DNA of 44,920 bases. Origin: Gammaproteobacteria bacterium. GTDB taxonomy: Bacteria > Pseudomonadota > Gammaproteobacteria > Pseudomonadales > Azotimanducaceae. This document shows positions 1 through 8,285 of this stretch, in pieces. The DNA lies in assembly GCA_002725995.1 (NCBI GenBank), contig PBRQ01000052.1, positions 1 through 44,920 of the forward strand, given 5' to 3'. Below the pieces are notes generated by a model. The model had not been told where the DNA came from. It was given only the letters and a program-made list of their open reading frames with translations, and did not search any database. Both the position numbers and the translations under genes were made by a program. The number at the start of each line of letters is the position of its first letter. Position 1 is the stretch's first letter.

Positions 1-626
1 GCGCCCGTCTTCACAAGTGGCTCCCACTTTGAGAGTTCTTGGCTTGCAAGTTCAGCATTTACTACCAGATTCTCTTCTTCTGCCCGCAGCGCTGCCAATG
101 CCTGTCTATGTTGATTGAGTTGTTGATTGAGAATGGCAATGCTGGACCCAAATTCTTGTTGCCTGGAGTTATAAAGTTGGAGTTCATCTTCAATGATCTC
201 TGCATGCTCTGGCGGGAATTTTTCGGGTGCCTCGAACGGGTGACCACTGATTTCAGCCTCCAGTCGCACAATTCTGGCCTGCAGTGCCTGGGAAGAGAGC
301 ACCCCCTCATCAAATGATGATGCAAAGCGCGTGTCATCCATGCGTATTAGACTCTGTTTTTTCTTCACCTGGTCACCGGCCTTGACCAGGATCTCTGCAA
401 GTATTCCACCCTCAAGGTTCTGGATTACCTGGATTTGACTGGAAGGGATGACCTTGCCATTTGCGTGGGCAACCTCATCAAGCACAGCCAGATTTGCCCA
501 GATAATCGCAATGATTAGAAAGATGGCGCTGGTCCACAGGATTGCGTGTACCGCGATGGGTGTTGACTCGACCTCGGCTGCATAGGTGTCGGGCATGAAG
601 TCGATGTCTTCCTTCTTCACAATCAC
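1..626 (-). CDS. HlyD-family type I secretion periplasmic adaptor (N-terminal 208 residues; runs off the window)
   Basis: This is the membrane-fusion subunit that links an inner-membrane ABC exporter to a TolC-like outer-membrane channel. The open frame has no stop from 626 to the window edge. It has a short cytoplasmic N-terminus, one membrane helix at about residues 26-48, a biotinyl-lipoyl-like segment (VIQNLEGGILAEILVKAGD) and then a coiled-coil-forming hairpin rich in Q, L, A and E. The end in view includes LSKWEPLVKTG, typical of HlyD/LapC adaptors. The start is a GTG whose GTGA overlaps the stop of the ABC gene by 4 nt, implying translational coupling. The C-terminal part lies outside the window. 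The family is secure; the exported substrate is not known from this window. Confidence 0.88.
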   Translation of the reverse strand, partial: MIVKKEDIDFMPDTYAAEVESTPIAVHAILWTSAIFLIIAIIWANLAVLDEVAHANGKVIPSSQIQVIQNLEGGILAEILVKAGDQVKKKQSLIRMDDTRFASSFDEGVLSSQALQARIVRLEAEISGHPFEAPEKFPPEHAEIIEDELQLYNSRQQEFGSSIAILNQQLNQHRQALAALRAEEENLVVNAELASQELSKWEPLVKTG

Positions 627-2752
627 TGCTGTTCTCCGGAAAGCATTTTTACGATTTCATCCCTGGGGCCATCTGCTACCAACTGACCATTGTTCAGTAC
701 CAGCAGACGATCCACCAGCGACAGCATGGACGTCTTGTGAGTGACGAGGATCAGTGTTCTCGTTTCAGCGTATTTTTCGAAGCGATTTTTGAAAACAAGT
801 TCGGTGCTGTTGTCCATTGCATTGCTAGGCTCGTCCAACAGCAGTATTGATGCACCGCTGACCATAGCGCGTGCAATGGCTATTCCCTGACGCTGTCCTC
901 CGGATAGATTGCCGCCTCTTTCGGAAACGAGTAGATCGTATCCCTCGGGATGTTCGTTCAGAAAATCGCTGATACCGGCAAGATCGGCGGCGGCCAAAAC
1001 AGATTCATCAGTGCTGAGTGGGGCACCGAGGACGATATTCTCCCTGACGGTGCCGCTGAAAAGGGTAACATCTTGCGGTACATAGCTGATATTTCTCCTT
1101 AGGTCAGTAGGGTCAATTTGCTTCAGGTCAGTACCACTCACCAGGATGCTGCCGTCAGAAAGGTCGTGAAAATTCATCATCAGTTTTTGCATCGTACTCT
1201 TTCCAGACCCCGTCTTGCCGATGATGCCGACCTTTTCACCCTCCCTGATAGAGAAGGAGATACCTTTTATCGCGGGTATCTGCTGGTCCGGGTAAGCAAA
1301 ACTCACGTCCCTGAACTTTATATCGCCAGTTATATTCGGGCGGTGTAGGAACTTGCGGCCATCAGGTCTTTCAACCGGAAGTGTCATCAGCTGAGCGATG
1401 GCACCATATGATGCAATTGAATGATGGTATCGGGTCAGGATACTTGCGACTTGAGCCATTGGTGCCAGGCTCCTGCCAGTGAGAATGGTGCAGGCTATCA
1501 ACCCACCGACAGACAATTTTCCGTCCAGGATTGAATAGACGCCAAGGATCACTATGGCAACGGTGCTCATTTGTTGTACAACCTGAGCGATATTAATGGT
1601 GGCTAGTGACAGGAGCCTTGATTTGAGGGCAAGTTTTGCGATTCTGGCATTAAACGATTCCCACCTCTGCTGCATAACACCCTCCGCCCTGGCGCTCTTT
1701 ACCGCATCAAGGGCAGTGAGGGTTTCAATCAGCATTGCATGCTTTGCCGCTGCCTCGGTGAAAGTCTTGGTTATTAGTTCCTGCAGTGGTTTCTGAAAGA
1801 TCATGCTGACGACTACGATCACGGGAATTGCAACCATCGGAACAACAGCAAGAATACCGCCAATGGCATAAATAAGGAGAACGAAAAGGAAAACAAATGG
1901 AAGGTCGATAACTGCAATCAGGGTTGTTGACGTAAAAAACTCACGGAAGCTGTCAAATTCCTGCAGGTTATTGGCGAAGCTTCCAACCCTGGCAGGTCGA
2001 GCACTAAATTTGATATCCATAACCTTGGAGAATGTCTTTGAGGAAAGTAGAATATCCGCTCTTTTTCCTGCCGTATCGATGAAATAGCCGCGCAGTGATT
2101 TCATCACAAGATCAAACATAAAGACGATGGCAACGCCGGATGCCAGAACCCAAAGTGTCTCTATAGCCTGGTTTGGTACCACCCTGTCATAGACATTCAT
2201 AATAAACAGAGGTGTAACCAGTGCAAACAGGTTGACCAGAAAAGATGCGACCAGAACCTCGGCGTAGAGCCCGCGGGACCTTTTGATAGTGCTCCAGAAC
2301 CAGTGGCTTCTGTTTGATTCATTAGCAGGGGACTCATGAACTGGTCTCAGAAACATGCAGCGGCCGCTATATCTTTCCCTGAGCGTATCGCGTGTCATGC
2401 TGTGAGCCTGCTTGGGCTCATCAGGAAACATCACCGAGACTTCACCGTTTTTCTGCGATAGTAGTATGCAACAGTTGCCATCCGTAAGAATCAGAGCTAC
2501 GGGAAGGACCAGCGATGTAATATCGTAAAGGTCACGTTGCAGGTGGGCGGCATTAAACCCTGCGCGCTCCGCCGCACGCACGAACAGGTCAGGGGTGAGC
2601 AGTCCACCTTGAAGGGGCAGGCCTGCTACCAGACTTTCCGCTGAGAAAGGTTTGTGGTGCAGTCTCGTCAGTGCGACAAGAACGTCGAGCAGCGGATCCC
2701 GTACCTTGACGGTTTCCCCTGTGCTGCCGGCATTGGCAGTGGCGTCTTGCAT
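623..2752 (-). CDS. Type I secretion ABC transporter/ATPase (LssB/LapB type)
   Basis: Inner-membrane exporter that energises one-step secretion of a large substrate, usually an RTX protein or giant adhesin. Residues about 15-145 form a C39-like domain lacking the catalytic Cys (the motif area reads DPLLDVLVALTRLH), so it binds substrate without cleaving it. Residues about 160-430 carry the six-helix ABC membrane domain. The ATPase follows, with Walker A GKTGSGKST, Q-loop YVPQDVTLFSG, signature LSGGQRQGIAIARA, Walker B ILLLDEPS and the H-loop His in LVTHKTS. The length of 709 residues is normal. It is followed with a 4-nt overlap by the HlyD adaptor. No RTX substrate or TolC gene is in view. 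The family call is firm; assignment to adhesin (LapB) or toxin export is open. Confidence 0.93.
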   Translation of the reverse strand: MQDATANAGSTGETVKVRDPLLDVLVALTRLHHKPFSAESLVAGLPLQGGLLTPDLFVRAAERAGFNAAHLQRDLYDITSLVLPVALILTDGNCCILLSQKNGEVSVMFPDEPKQAHSMTRDTLRERYSGRCMFLRPVHESPANESNRSHWFWSTIKRSRGLYAEVLVASFLVNLFALVTPLFIMNVYDRVVPNQAIETLWVLASGVAIVFMFDLVMKSLRGYFIDTAGKRADILLSSKTFSKVMDIKFSARPARVGSFANNLQEFDSFREFFTSTTLIAVIDLPFVFLFVLLIYAIGGILAVVPMVAIPVIVVVSMIFQKPLQELITKTFTEAAAKHAMLIETLTALDAVKSARAEGVMQQRWESFNARIAKLALKSRLLSLATINIAQVVQQMSTVAIVILGVYSILDGKLSVGGLIACTILTGRSLAPMAQVASILTRYHHSIASYGAIAQLMTLPVERPDGRKFLHRPNITGDIKFRDVSFAYPDQQIPAIKGISFSIREGEKVGIIGKTGSGKSTMQKLMMNFHDLSDGSILVSGTDLKQIDPTDLRRNISYVPQDVTLFSGTVRENIVLGAPLSTDESVLAAADLAGISDFLNEHPEGYDLLVSERGGNLSGGQRQGIAIARAMVSGASILLLDEPSNAMDNSTELVFKNRFEKYAETRTLILVTHKTSMLSLVDRLLVLNNGQLVADGPRDEIVKMLSGEQQ

Positions 2753-2873
2753 CTTTTAACCTGGCTTTGAATCGGGTGCTACTATAGCATTTTGTTTGTC
2801 TGCCCGACTGCAACACTAGGGGTTATTCTGGTAAGGTCAGCCGGGTTCTTGGATAGTTGGTAGTTGATTTACC

Positions 2874-3797
2874 ATGATTAGGGTATTTGTTTTCATCTTT
2901 ATTCTCGTCAATGTGCAGTTAGTCTTTGCAACTGCGTTTGATGATGCTCAGTCTGCTGCACGAAACGGCCAATACAAGCAGGTCGTTACCATTTTGTCCG
3001 ATGTCCTTGATACCGGTGACCTGGATTCATCCCAGGAGGTTATTGCCTATTCCAATCGTGGTATAGCCTATAGCCTGCTTAAAGCCTATGGTCTTGCAAA
3101 AGTAGACCTGCAAAAGGCTATTAAACTGGATCCCGACCACAAGCTCACACAGAATCATCTCGGTATTCTTGCCGAGCATGTTGAGGGTGACTATTCGGCC
3201 GCATTCAAGTGGTATGAAGGAGCGGCGTTGGCCGGTTTTCCGGCTAGCCAGGTAAACCTTGCCAACCTCTACAGGCTCGGCCTGGGTGTCGACAAGAACG
3301 ACGACAAGGCGCTTAAATATTATTTAGGCGCGGCCGAGGGCGGCTATGCACTTGCCTTTGTCCCAATTGGTGTTATGTATATGGAAGGACGCGGAGTTAG
3401 CAGAAGCTACGCTGAGGGCATTCAATGGCTGTGCAAGGGAATAGACAATGGCATCGTCGAAGCCAACTATCATGTTGCCCAGGCTCTGGAGCAGGGGCAC
3501 GGTGTGGAGCGTGACTTCAAGGAAGCTGCAAGGCTATATCACGTTGCCGCGATGCAGGGTCACGGGAAAGCGCAGAACTCACTAGGCTACTTGTATCGCA
3601 GGGGCGCCGGTGTTGAAAAGGACTTCATGGAGGCCGTAAAGTGGTACAGGCTAGCAGCGGACCAGGGTGTGAACCAGGCTGCCAACAGGTTGGCGTGGCT
3701 ACTGGCAACCTGTCCAACCAGGGACGTCTGTAATGGAGATCTTGCGGTTGAGCTGGCAGAAACCGCGGTTCGTGAAAAAAACCGTCAGCAATCTTGA
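2874..3797 (+). CDS. Exported TPR/Sel1-repeat protein, frameshifted near its 3' end
   Basis: Residues 1-20 look like a Sec signal peptide ending VFATA. A TPR pair follows at about 25-100, then at least four Sel1 repeats at about 105-275 with the usual pattern (A..WY..AA..G...A...LG.LY..G.GV.KD). Such proteins are periplasmic scaffolds or regulators; the partner is unknown. The frame ends with REKNRQQS, which does not resemble the family. The expected C-terminal continuation lies in the +1 frame after a run of seven A at 3775-3781 (see next entry). Removing one A restores a 356-residue protein ending at 3945. The gene is divergent from the type I secretion operon with 121 bp between them, so a shared control region is possible but unproven. 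Confidence 0.82.
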   Translation: MIRVFVFIFILVNVQLVFATAFDDAQSAARNGQYKQVVTILSDVLDTGDLDSSQEVIAYSNRGIAYSLLKAYGLAKVDLQKAIKLDPDHKLTQNHLGILAEHVEGDYSAAFKWYEGAALAGFPASQVNLANLYRLGLGVDKNDDKALKYYLGAAEGGYALAFVPIGVMYMEGRGVSRSYAEGIQWLCKGIDNGIVEANYHVAQALEQGHGVERDFKEAARLYHVAAMQGHGKAQNSLGYLYRRGAGVEKDFMEAVKWYRLAADQGVNQAANRLAWLLATCPTRDVCNGDLAVELAETAVREKNRQQS

Positions 3798-3945
3798 TTC
3801 TCTCGCCGCTGCCTATGCAAGGGTTGGAGAATTCGACAAGGCGATCACGACGATTGGGCGAATCATGCAGATGAAGAATACCAGGCAATCAAAATATACT
3901 GGCTGGTTGGACCTGTATGAACAGGGAATCCCATACCAGCTTTAA
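3775..3945 (+). pseudogene. Out-of-frame C-terminal end of the Sel1/TPR protein
   Basis: In the +1 frame after the A7 run the translation continues as TVSNLDSLAAAYARVGEFDKA and ends GWLDLYEQGIPYQL at 3945. NLDSLAAAYARVGEFDKA is the usual closing TPR helix pair that follows a LAWLLATCP...AVELAE segment in this type of protein. The upstream frame supplies exactly that segment just before the A run. The combined span of 1072 nt is one base too long for a single frame. This is either a real +1 mutation or an over-called homopolymer. Confidence 0.75.
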
Positions 3946-4010
3946 GTTGGCAGTTGGTTTTTTCCGCTGGTGGACTTGGTCTCGATCGGCTGAAAGGCGA
4001 TGAGAGTTCT

Positions 4011-4958
4011 TCAGGCATCGACCAGACGGACTGCGCTTTCTGAAAGGAATGCCTGAATGTTATCAGCCATTTGAAGAACCAGCCGTTGTCTGGATTCGAG
4101 TGCTCCCCAGGCATTGTGGGGAGTCACGATCAGGTTGTCCTTACACGCATTCGTAAGCAGATCACTTTCTGGTGGTGGTTCGGTTTCAAGGACATCAACC
4201 GCAGCGCCGGCAATAAGATTTGATGAGAGCGCCTGCAACAGGTCTGGCGCATTTACCAGACCACCGCGGGCGGTATTGATAAGAAAGGCAGACGGCTTCA
4301 TTTTTGAGAGGTTGGAACTATTAATAAGATTTTCAGTTGTCGAGGTGAGTGGGCAATGCAGGCTAAGGTAGTCCACCTCTTGGATGAGTTCATCAAAAGG
4401 CAGTCGGTTAGGCAGTTGTTCACCATGTTTCTGTGCGATGAGAATCTTCATCCCAAAGGATTTTGCGACACTAGCCACGGCGCTGCCTAATTCACCAAAA
4501 CCAACTATCCCAAGCGTTTTTCCACTCAATTCTGATATTGGATGATCAAGCAGGCAGAATACAGGGGCCTGCTGCCAAGCACCTGCTTTAACATCACGAA
4601 TGTAGGCCGGCAGGTTTGTTGCCAGTGCCAGCATCAGGCTGATGGTATGCTGAACCACGGAAGGTGTAGCATAGGCCATCGCATTACAAACCGTGACATT
4701 CGCCTTTTTCGCGCTATCAAGATCAATATTATTGGTTCCCGTCGCCATCACACTAATCAACCTCAGCTTTCTCGCTGCGGAAAAGGTTTCGCTTGTAAGT
4801 GGGGTTTTGTTGCTGAGAACAATGCTGGCATCCCTAACCCGCTCTAGCGTTTCCCCTGGTCCGCTGGTTCCGTAGACCTGCCATTCATCCAGTAGATCTG
4901 TAACCGGCGATAAATCAATTTCGCCGAGGCTGTCTGCATCTAGAATCACGCCTTTCAT
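4011..4958 (-). CDS. hprA: Hydroxypyruvate reductase / glycerate dehydrogenase (D-2-hydroxyacid dehydrogenase)
   Basis: Cytosolic NAD(P)H-dependent enzyme interconverting D-glycerate and hydroxypyruvate. At 315 residues it has the normal length. The Rossmann nucleotide-binding motif is GIVGFGELGSAVA. The catalytic triad of the family is present: Arg in NTARGGLV, Glu in DVLETEPP and His in VTPHNAWG. The H-x-A-W form and the CLLDHPISELSGKTLG segment are typical of gammaproteobacterial HprA rather than SerA or PdxB. It starts at ATG 4958. Neighbours on both sides are unrelated, and it appears monocistronic. A related 2-hydroxyacid substrate cannot be ruled out from sequence. Confidence 0.88.
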   Translation of the reverse strand: MKGVILDADSLGEIDLSPVTDLLDEWQVYGTSGPGETLERVRDASIVLSNKTPLTSETFSAARKLRLISVMATGTNNIDLDSAKKANVTVCNAMAYATPSVVQHTISLMLALATNLPAYIRDVKAGAWQQAPVFCLLDHPISELSGKTLGIVGFGELGSAVASVAKSFGMKILIAQKHGEQLPNRLPFDELIQEVDYLSLHCPLTSTTENLINSSNLSKMKPSAFLINTARGGLVNAPDLLQALSSNLIAGAAVDVLETEPPPESDLLTNACKDNLIVTPHNAWGALESRQRLVLQMADNIQAFLSESAVRLVDA

Positions 4959-5059
4959 TGGTCGTCACTTATTGCTTAATCAAGCGGACAATCATACGCT
5001 TTTTACTGCGCCAGGGGATGAGTCGGGAAAGTGGTGAGACAAGGCGAAATTACCTTAAA

Positions 5060-5656
5060 TCACGGTTGATTTTGTGGTTCCAGCTGGACGCCGGCGAGCT
5101 GAACCCCCAGTGTTCCTATTGGTATACTGAAATTCATCCTCGAACCATCCTGAAGGATCTCAATATCAATATAGCTTCCGATCTCGCCTTGCAATGTGGC
5201 TGATCGAATATCCCTCCAACGCATGATTCTCTGGTCGTTGTAGGTGAGGATGATATCTTCACTCTGCAGGCCAATCATTTCAGCGGGTGATCCAGATAAG
5301 ACTGATGTTACCTTCACTCGATTACTCTGACCGCTCGCAAAAAGATAATTATCGTATGCATCGTCGCCCGCCTCTGTGCGCAGCACCACTCCATTTTGAT
5401 TCAGCTCCTCAAGTTCGTCAGCGTACTGTTGCCTGGCAGAACTATCTGCTCGCTCGATGAGGTTCCCCAGTTGCAGGCGGCGATAATCCTGCTGGCTGAT
5501 TCGCTGCAATATGTCGTCCGCCCTATCCGTGATGATGCCCGCGGTTATCAGATTCTCCCTCGTTGAGGTCCCGGCACGATCAATAGGGGAGCGCCGTCGG
5601 CCTGTTTCCCCAGTACCCGCATCTTCATCAGTATTTTCAGGTGAAGACCAGGGTTT
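5060..5656 (-). CDS. PDZ-domain protein, C-terminal part (separated from its N-terminal part by a frameshift)
   Basis: This frame is open from 5656 down to the stop at 5060. The first in-frame start codon is a TTG at 5509, but the protein clearly begins further upstream in another frame. It holds a hydrophilic linker (TDEDAGTGETGRRRSP), a helical segment (LITAGIITDRADDILQRISQ) and a PDZ domain (VTSVLSGSPAEMIGLQSEDI, then ILQDGSRMNFSIPIG). No protease domain is present, so a scaffold or secretion-accessory role is more likely than a DegS/HtrA protease. Joined to 5548-5883 with one extra base, it would give a 274-residue single-pass membrane protein. Specific function not recognised. Confidence 0.7.
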   Translation of the reverse strand, partial: KPWSSPENTDEDAGTGETGRRRSPIDRAGTSTRENLITAGIITDRADDILQRISQQDYRRLQLGNLIERADSSARQQYADELEELNQNGVVLRTEAGDDAYDNYLFASGQSNRVKVTSVLSGSPAEMIGLQSEDIILTYNDQRIMRWRDIRSATLQGEIGSYIDIEILQDGSRMNFSIPIGTLGVQLAGVQLEPQNQP

Positions 5657-5883
5657 TCAGACCTGCTTGGCATGAGAACTGTTGACTCGATCTGGTGCAG
5701 ACGTTCCTGTAACCGATCAAGCCTGGCAACTAAAGCTGCATCATTTTGCGGATTTACGGGTTCTGATGTGCGCACACCTGACTCCTCGTCGAGGGGTGAA
5801 CCACGAAAGAAATAATGGCCAGCGACCCCGCCCAGGAACCCAACGGTCATGGACAGGATTATCGTAGCTATATGTATTTTCAT
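5548..5883 (-). CDS. N-terminal part of the frameshifted PDZ protein (membrane anchor and coiled coil)
   Basis: It begins at ATG 5883 with an uncleaved signal-anchor (residues about 5-25: ATIILSMTVGFLGGVAGHYF). A short polar linker and a heptad-like segment follow (LVARLDRLQERLHQIESTV). After about residue 75 (PSRSEN) the frame reads into unlikely sequence ending PGPQRGRI. The sensible continuation is in the frame of 5060-5656. The switch falls at a run of four A on the minus strand (about 5652-5657), where one added A gives RSEKPWSSPENTDEDAG. The total 5060-5883 span is 824 nt, one short of a multiple of three. Confidence 0.7.
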   Translation of the reverse strand: MKIHIATIILSMTVGFLGGVAGHYFFRGSPLDEESGVRTSEPVNPQNDAALVARLDRLQERLHQIESTVLMPSRSENPGLHLKILMKMRVLGKQADGAPLLIVPGPQRGRI

Positions 5884-6105
5884 GGCAGAACCCTCAGGTA
5901 ATCATAGGTATTGATTACAGCTTGGATAGTTCACTCGCAGATTCAGAAATTATCAGGCTATGCCTTTGAAAATTTGTGCAGCCCTCATATGCCGAAACTC
6001 ACACCAGGCTGGTGGAAAATAGGCCGTGGCGTTTCGCAGCACAGTTTGTGGTCGCGACTTCAAATAGACGTGACATAGTGGGCATGCTAACAAGCCCTCT
6101 ATGTC

Positions 6106-6120
6106 GTCGGACAATCCGAC
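6106..6120 (-). other. Perfect 6-bp hairpin at the ppiB stop codon
   Basis: GTCGGA and TCCGAC flank a 3-nt loop directly at the ppiB stop codon. No T-run follows on the minus strand, so it may stabilise the mRNA end or act as a weak terminator. The rest of the 5884-6119 gap shows nothing else I can name. Confidence 0.35.
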
Positions 6121-6641
6121 TAGGCTAAGTCAGGGAAGTTTGTGGCAATGGCGTTGTTCCACTCTTCCGTGCGCTGCGTATGGGCTTCCAGAAGCTCGTC
6201 AACGTCTCCACTGATGCTGATGCTGACAATTTCGTCACCCTGTACTACAGCGTTGACGACATCCTGGTCAGCCGATGAATCAACCTGACCAAAGATAGAA
6301 TGCATACCATCGAGGTGGGGTGTTGGCACGTGAGTAATGAAGAACTGGCTACCATTAGTACCAGGACCAGCATTTGCCATAGAGAGTTTGCCGGGTGCGT
6401 CGTGTATAAGAGAGGGGTCAAACTCGTCTTCGAACTGATATCCCGGACCGCCCGTGCCAGTGCCCGTAGGACATCCACCCTGAATCATAAACTGGCTGAT
6501 GACTCGGTGAAAATTTAAACCATCATAGTATTTCTTGCCTGCAAGGTTGATAAAACTAGCGACCGTAACCGGTGCTTGTTCAGGGAACAGGGTGATGTTT
6601 ATTAGTCCTTTGCTCGTTTCGATAACTGCGGAAATATTCAA
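6120..6641 (-). CDS. ppiB: Cyclophilin-type peptidyl-prolyl cis-trans isomerase
   Basis: Cytosolic prolyl isomerase that accelerates folding at Xaa-Pro bonds. The core motifs are present: [19 protein letters not shown] (catalytic Arg in FHRV), [18 protein letters not shown] and [11 protein letters not shown]. There is no signal peptide, which fits cytosolic PpiB rather than periplasmic PpiA. Its 173 residues compare with about 165 in E. coli. The start is TTG at 6641 with AAGGA just upstream; there is no in-frame ATG nearby. It lies downstream of gltA on the same strand, separated by a 130-bp spacer that holds 16-bp tandem repeats. Confidence 0.9.
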   Translation of the reverse strand: MNISAVIETSKGLINITLFPEQAPVTVASFINLAGKKYYDGLNFHRVISQFMIQGGCPTGTGTGGPGYQFEDEFDPSLIHDAPGKLSMANAGPGTNGSQFFITHVPTPHLDGMHSIFGQVDSSADQDVVNAVVQGDEIVSISISGDVDELLEAHTQRTEEWNNAIATNFPDLA

Positions 6642-6669
6642 TGGTGATCCTTCTGGTAGTAAAAATTTG

Positions 6670-6733
6670 TAGTAGTAAAAGTTAGCAGTAGCAAAAATTA
6701 GTAGCGGTAAGGGTTAGCAGTAGCAAGAATCAG
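6670..6733. repeat. Four degenerate 16-bp tandem repeats between gltA and ppiB
   Basis: Four adjacent 16-nt units start at 6670, 6686, 6702 and 6718. They approximate CAGTAGCAAAAATTAG, and each ends in TTAG or TCAG. A partial copy precedes them at about 6657. There is no coding frame across them. They lie in the gltA-ppiB transcript leader (minus strand). Confidence 0.75.
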
Positions 6734-6771
6734 GTCGTGTTGGCACCGAACGTGGTCCGGTAATGAAATAC

Positions 6772-8052
6772 TTACCGGCCTTTGACGTCAATGTAGTCTC
6801 TTTGCGTAGGACCGAGATAAAGTTGCCTCGGCCTGCCTATTTTGTATGGGGCTGACAGCATCTCATCCCAATGTGAGATCCAGCCAGGCATGCGACCAAG
6901 GGCAAACAAGGCGGTAAACATCGTCGTTGGGATACCCATTGCTTTAAATGTGATACCCGAGTAGAAATCAATATTTGGATAGAGCTTCCTATCAATGAAG
7001 TAGTTATCTTCCCTGGCAATTTTCTCTAGTTGCATGGCCACTTTGAGCAACGGGTCATTGTCTGCGCCCTGTTCATGCAATACGGCGTGGCAACTGGCCT
7101 GCATAACCGTGGCTCGCGGGTCAAAATTCTTGTACACCCGGTGGCCGAATCCCATTAGTCTGAATGGATCGTTTTTGTCCTTCGCCTTGTTAACGTACTC
7201 CTGCACCCTTGACTCGTCTCCAATTTCCTCCAGTACCCTCAGTACAGCTTCATTGGCACCGCCATGAGACGGCCCCCAAAGGGCAGCGATTCCAGCAGCT
7301 ATCGCTGCGTATGGATCTGCTTCTGTTGAGCCGGCAAGGCGAACGGTTGATGTTGAAGCATTCTGTTCGTGGTCGGCGTGTAGGATAAATATCCTGTCCA
7401 TTGCGTCAGAAAGTGTGGCACTGACGCTGGAGGGCTCCCCAGGTTCACCGAAGCACATGTTGAGAAAATTCTCTGCATAGCCTATTTCGGGATCGGGTTC
7501 AATGAATGGCACCCCAATGCTTTTTCGGTAGGTCATCGCGGCGAGGCTTGGTATCTTGGCAATAAGCTGCATTGCAGATTCACGACGATGTGCCGCATTG
7601 GATACGTCGAGATCGTCGTGATAGAGAGAAGCGAGTCCACCGATTGCTGCACATAGCATCGACATGGGGTGCGCGTCTTTCGTGAAACCATCGAAGATAT
7701 GTTTGAACTGATCATCAATGGGCATGCGGGCATTGATGTCTTGGACAAAGCCCGATAGTTGGGTCTCGTCAGGCAACTCGCCATCCAGGAGCAGGTAGCA
7801 AACTTCCATGAAGCTGGACCCTTCGGCCAACTGTTCAATGGGATAGCCCCGGTAGGTGAGAATTCCCGCTTCACCGTCAATGTATGTGATGCGAGATTCG
7901 CAGCTTGCGGTGGAGAGAAACCCAGGGTCAAAGGTATAGATCCCCTCGGAAATCAGCCCACGAACGTCTACCACGTTTCGCCCCGCAGCGGCTTCGAGCA
8001 CTGGCAAATCTATTGTCTTGCCATCAATGGTAATTTCAACTTTCTGCTTCAT
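6772..8052 (-). CDS. gltA: Citrate synthase
   Basis: Condenses oxaloacetate with acetyl-CoA, the entry step of the TCA cycle. Type II hexameric citrate synthase signatures are present: HADHEQNASTSTVR, GPSHGGANEAVL, GFGHRVYKNFDPRA and FYSGITFKAMGIP, carrying the catalytic His and substrate-binding residues. The frame is open to 8100, but ATG 8052 fits better. It has GGAG at 7-nt spacing and gives MKQKVEITIDG, a 426-residue protein of normal length. It is divergent from sdhC across a 233-bp control region, the classic gltA/sdh arrangement. The N-terminal region keeps the extended beta domain typical of NADH-sensitive Gram-negative enzymes. Confidence 0.96.
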   Translation of the reverse strand: MKQKVEITIDGKTIDLPVLEAAAGRNVVDVRGLISEGIYTFDPGFLSTASCESRITYIDGEAGILTYRGYPIEQLAEGSSFMEVCYLLLDGELPDETQLSGFVQDINARMPIDDQFKHIFDGFTKDAHPMSMLCAAIGGLASLYHDDLDVSNAAHRRESAMQLIAKIPSLAAMTYRKSIGVPFIEPDPEIGYAENFLNMCFGEPGEPSSVSATLSDAMDRIFILHADHEQNASTSTVRLAGSTEADPYAAIAAGIAALWGPSHGGANEAVLRVLEEIGDESRVQEYVNKAKDKNDPFRLMGFGHRVYKNFDPRATVMQASCHAVLHEQGADNDPLLKVAMQLEKIAREDNYFIDRKLYPNIDFYSGITFKAMGIPTTMFTALFALGRMPGWISHWDEMLSAPYKIGRPRQLYLGPTQRDYIDVKGR

Positions 8053-8193
8053 CTGGAAACTCCGCTGTATGCAGGACGCCCTAAAACGAGCAAACAACAT
8101 TGCTAAAACTAATTACAGGGTGAGGGCTATATGAAAGCAAAAGACGTCCAACTTGTAAAGCTTGACTAATGGCAGCTTCAGCTTGAGCGGCAT

Positions 8194-8222
8194 TTGTTTT
8201 TTATGTGTAAACTCTCTATTAT
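8194..8222 (+). promoter_or_regulatory. Candidate sigma-70 promoter for the sdh-suc operon
   Basis: TTGTTT at 8194-8199 and TATTAT at 8217-8222 are separated by exactly 17 nt. They lie about 63 nt upstream of the sdhC start, in the gltA/sdhC divergent region. I saw no obvious operator next to it. Confidence 0.45.
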
Positions 8223-8285
8223 TCCAGTTGTGGTGCGGCCTCTAGGTTAACCACTCGTATCAGCTTTCACCCTTAGAGAATATTT

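Noticed and set aside
3774-3784. A_AAA_AAC slippery site suggesting programmed -1 frameshifting in the Sel1 gene
   Set aside because: The heptamer is in register, but a -1 shift leads into non-homologous sequence. The conserved continuation needs +1, so an indel is a better explanation.
8053-8100. Longer gltA start at 8100
   Set aside because: The 16 extra residues (MLFARFRASCIQRSFQ) are not family-like, and ATG 8052 has a good ribosome-binding site.
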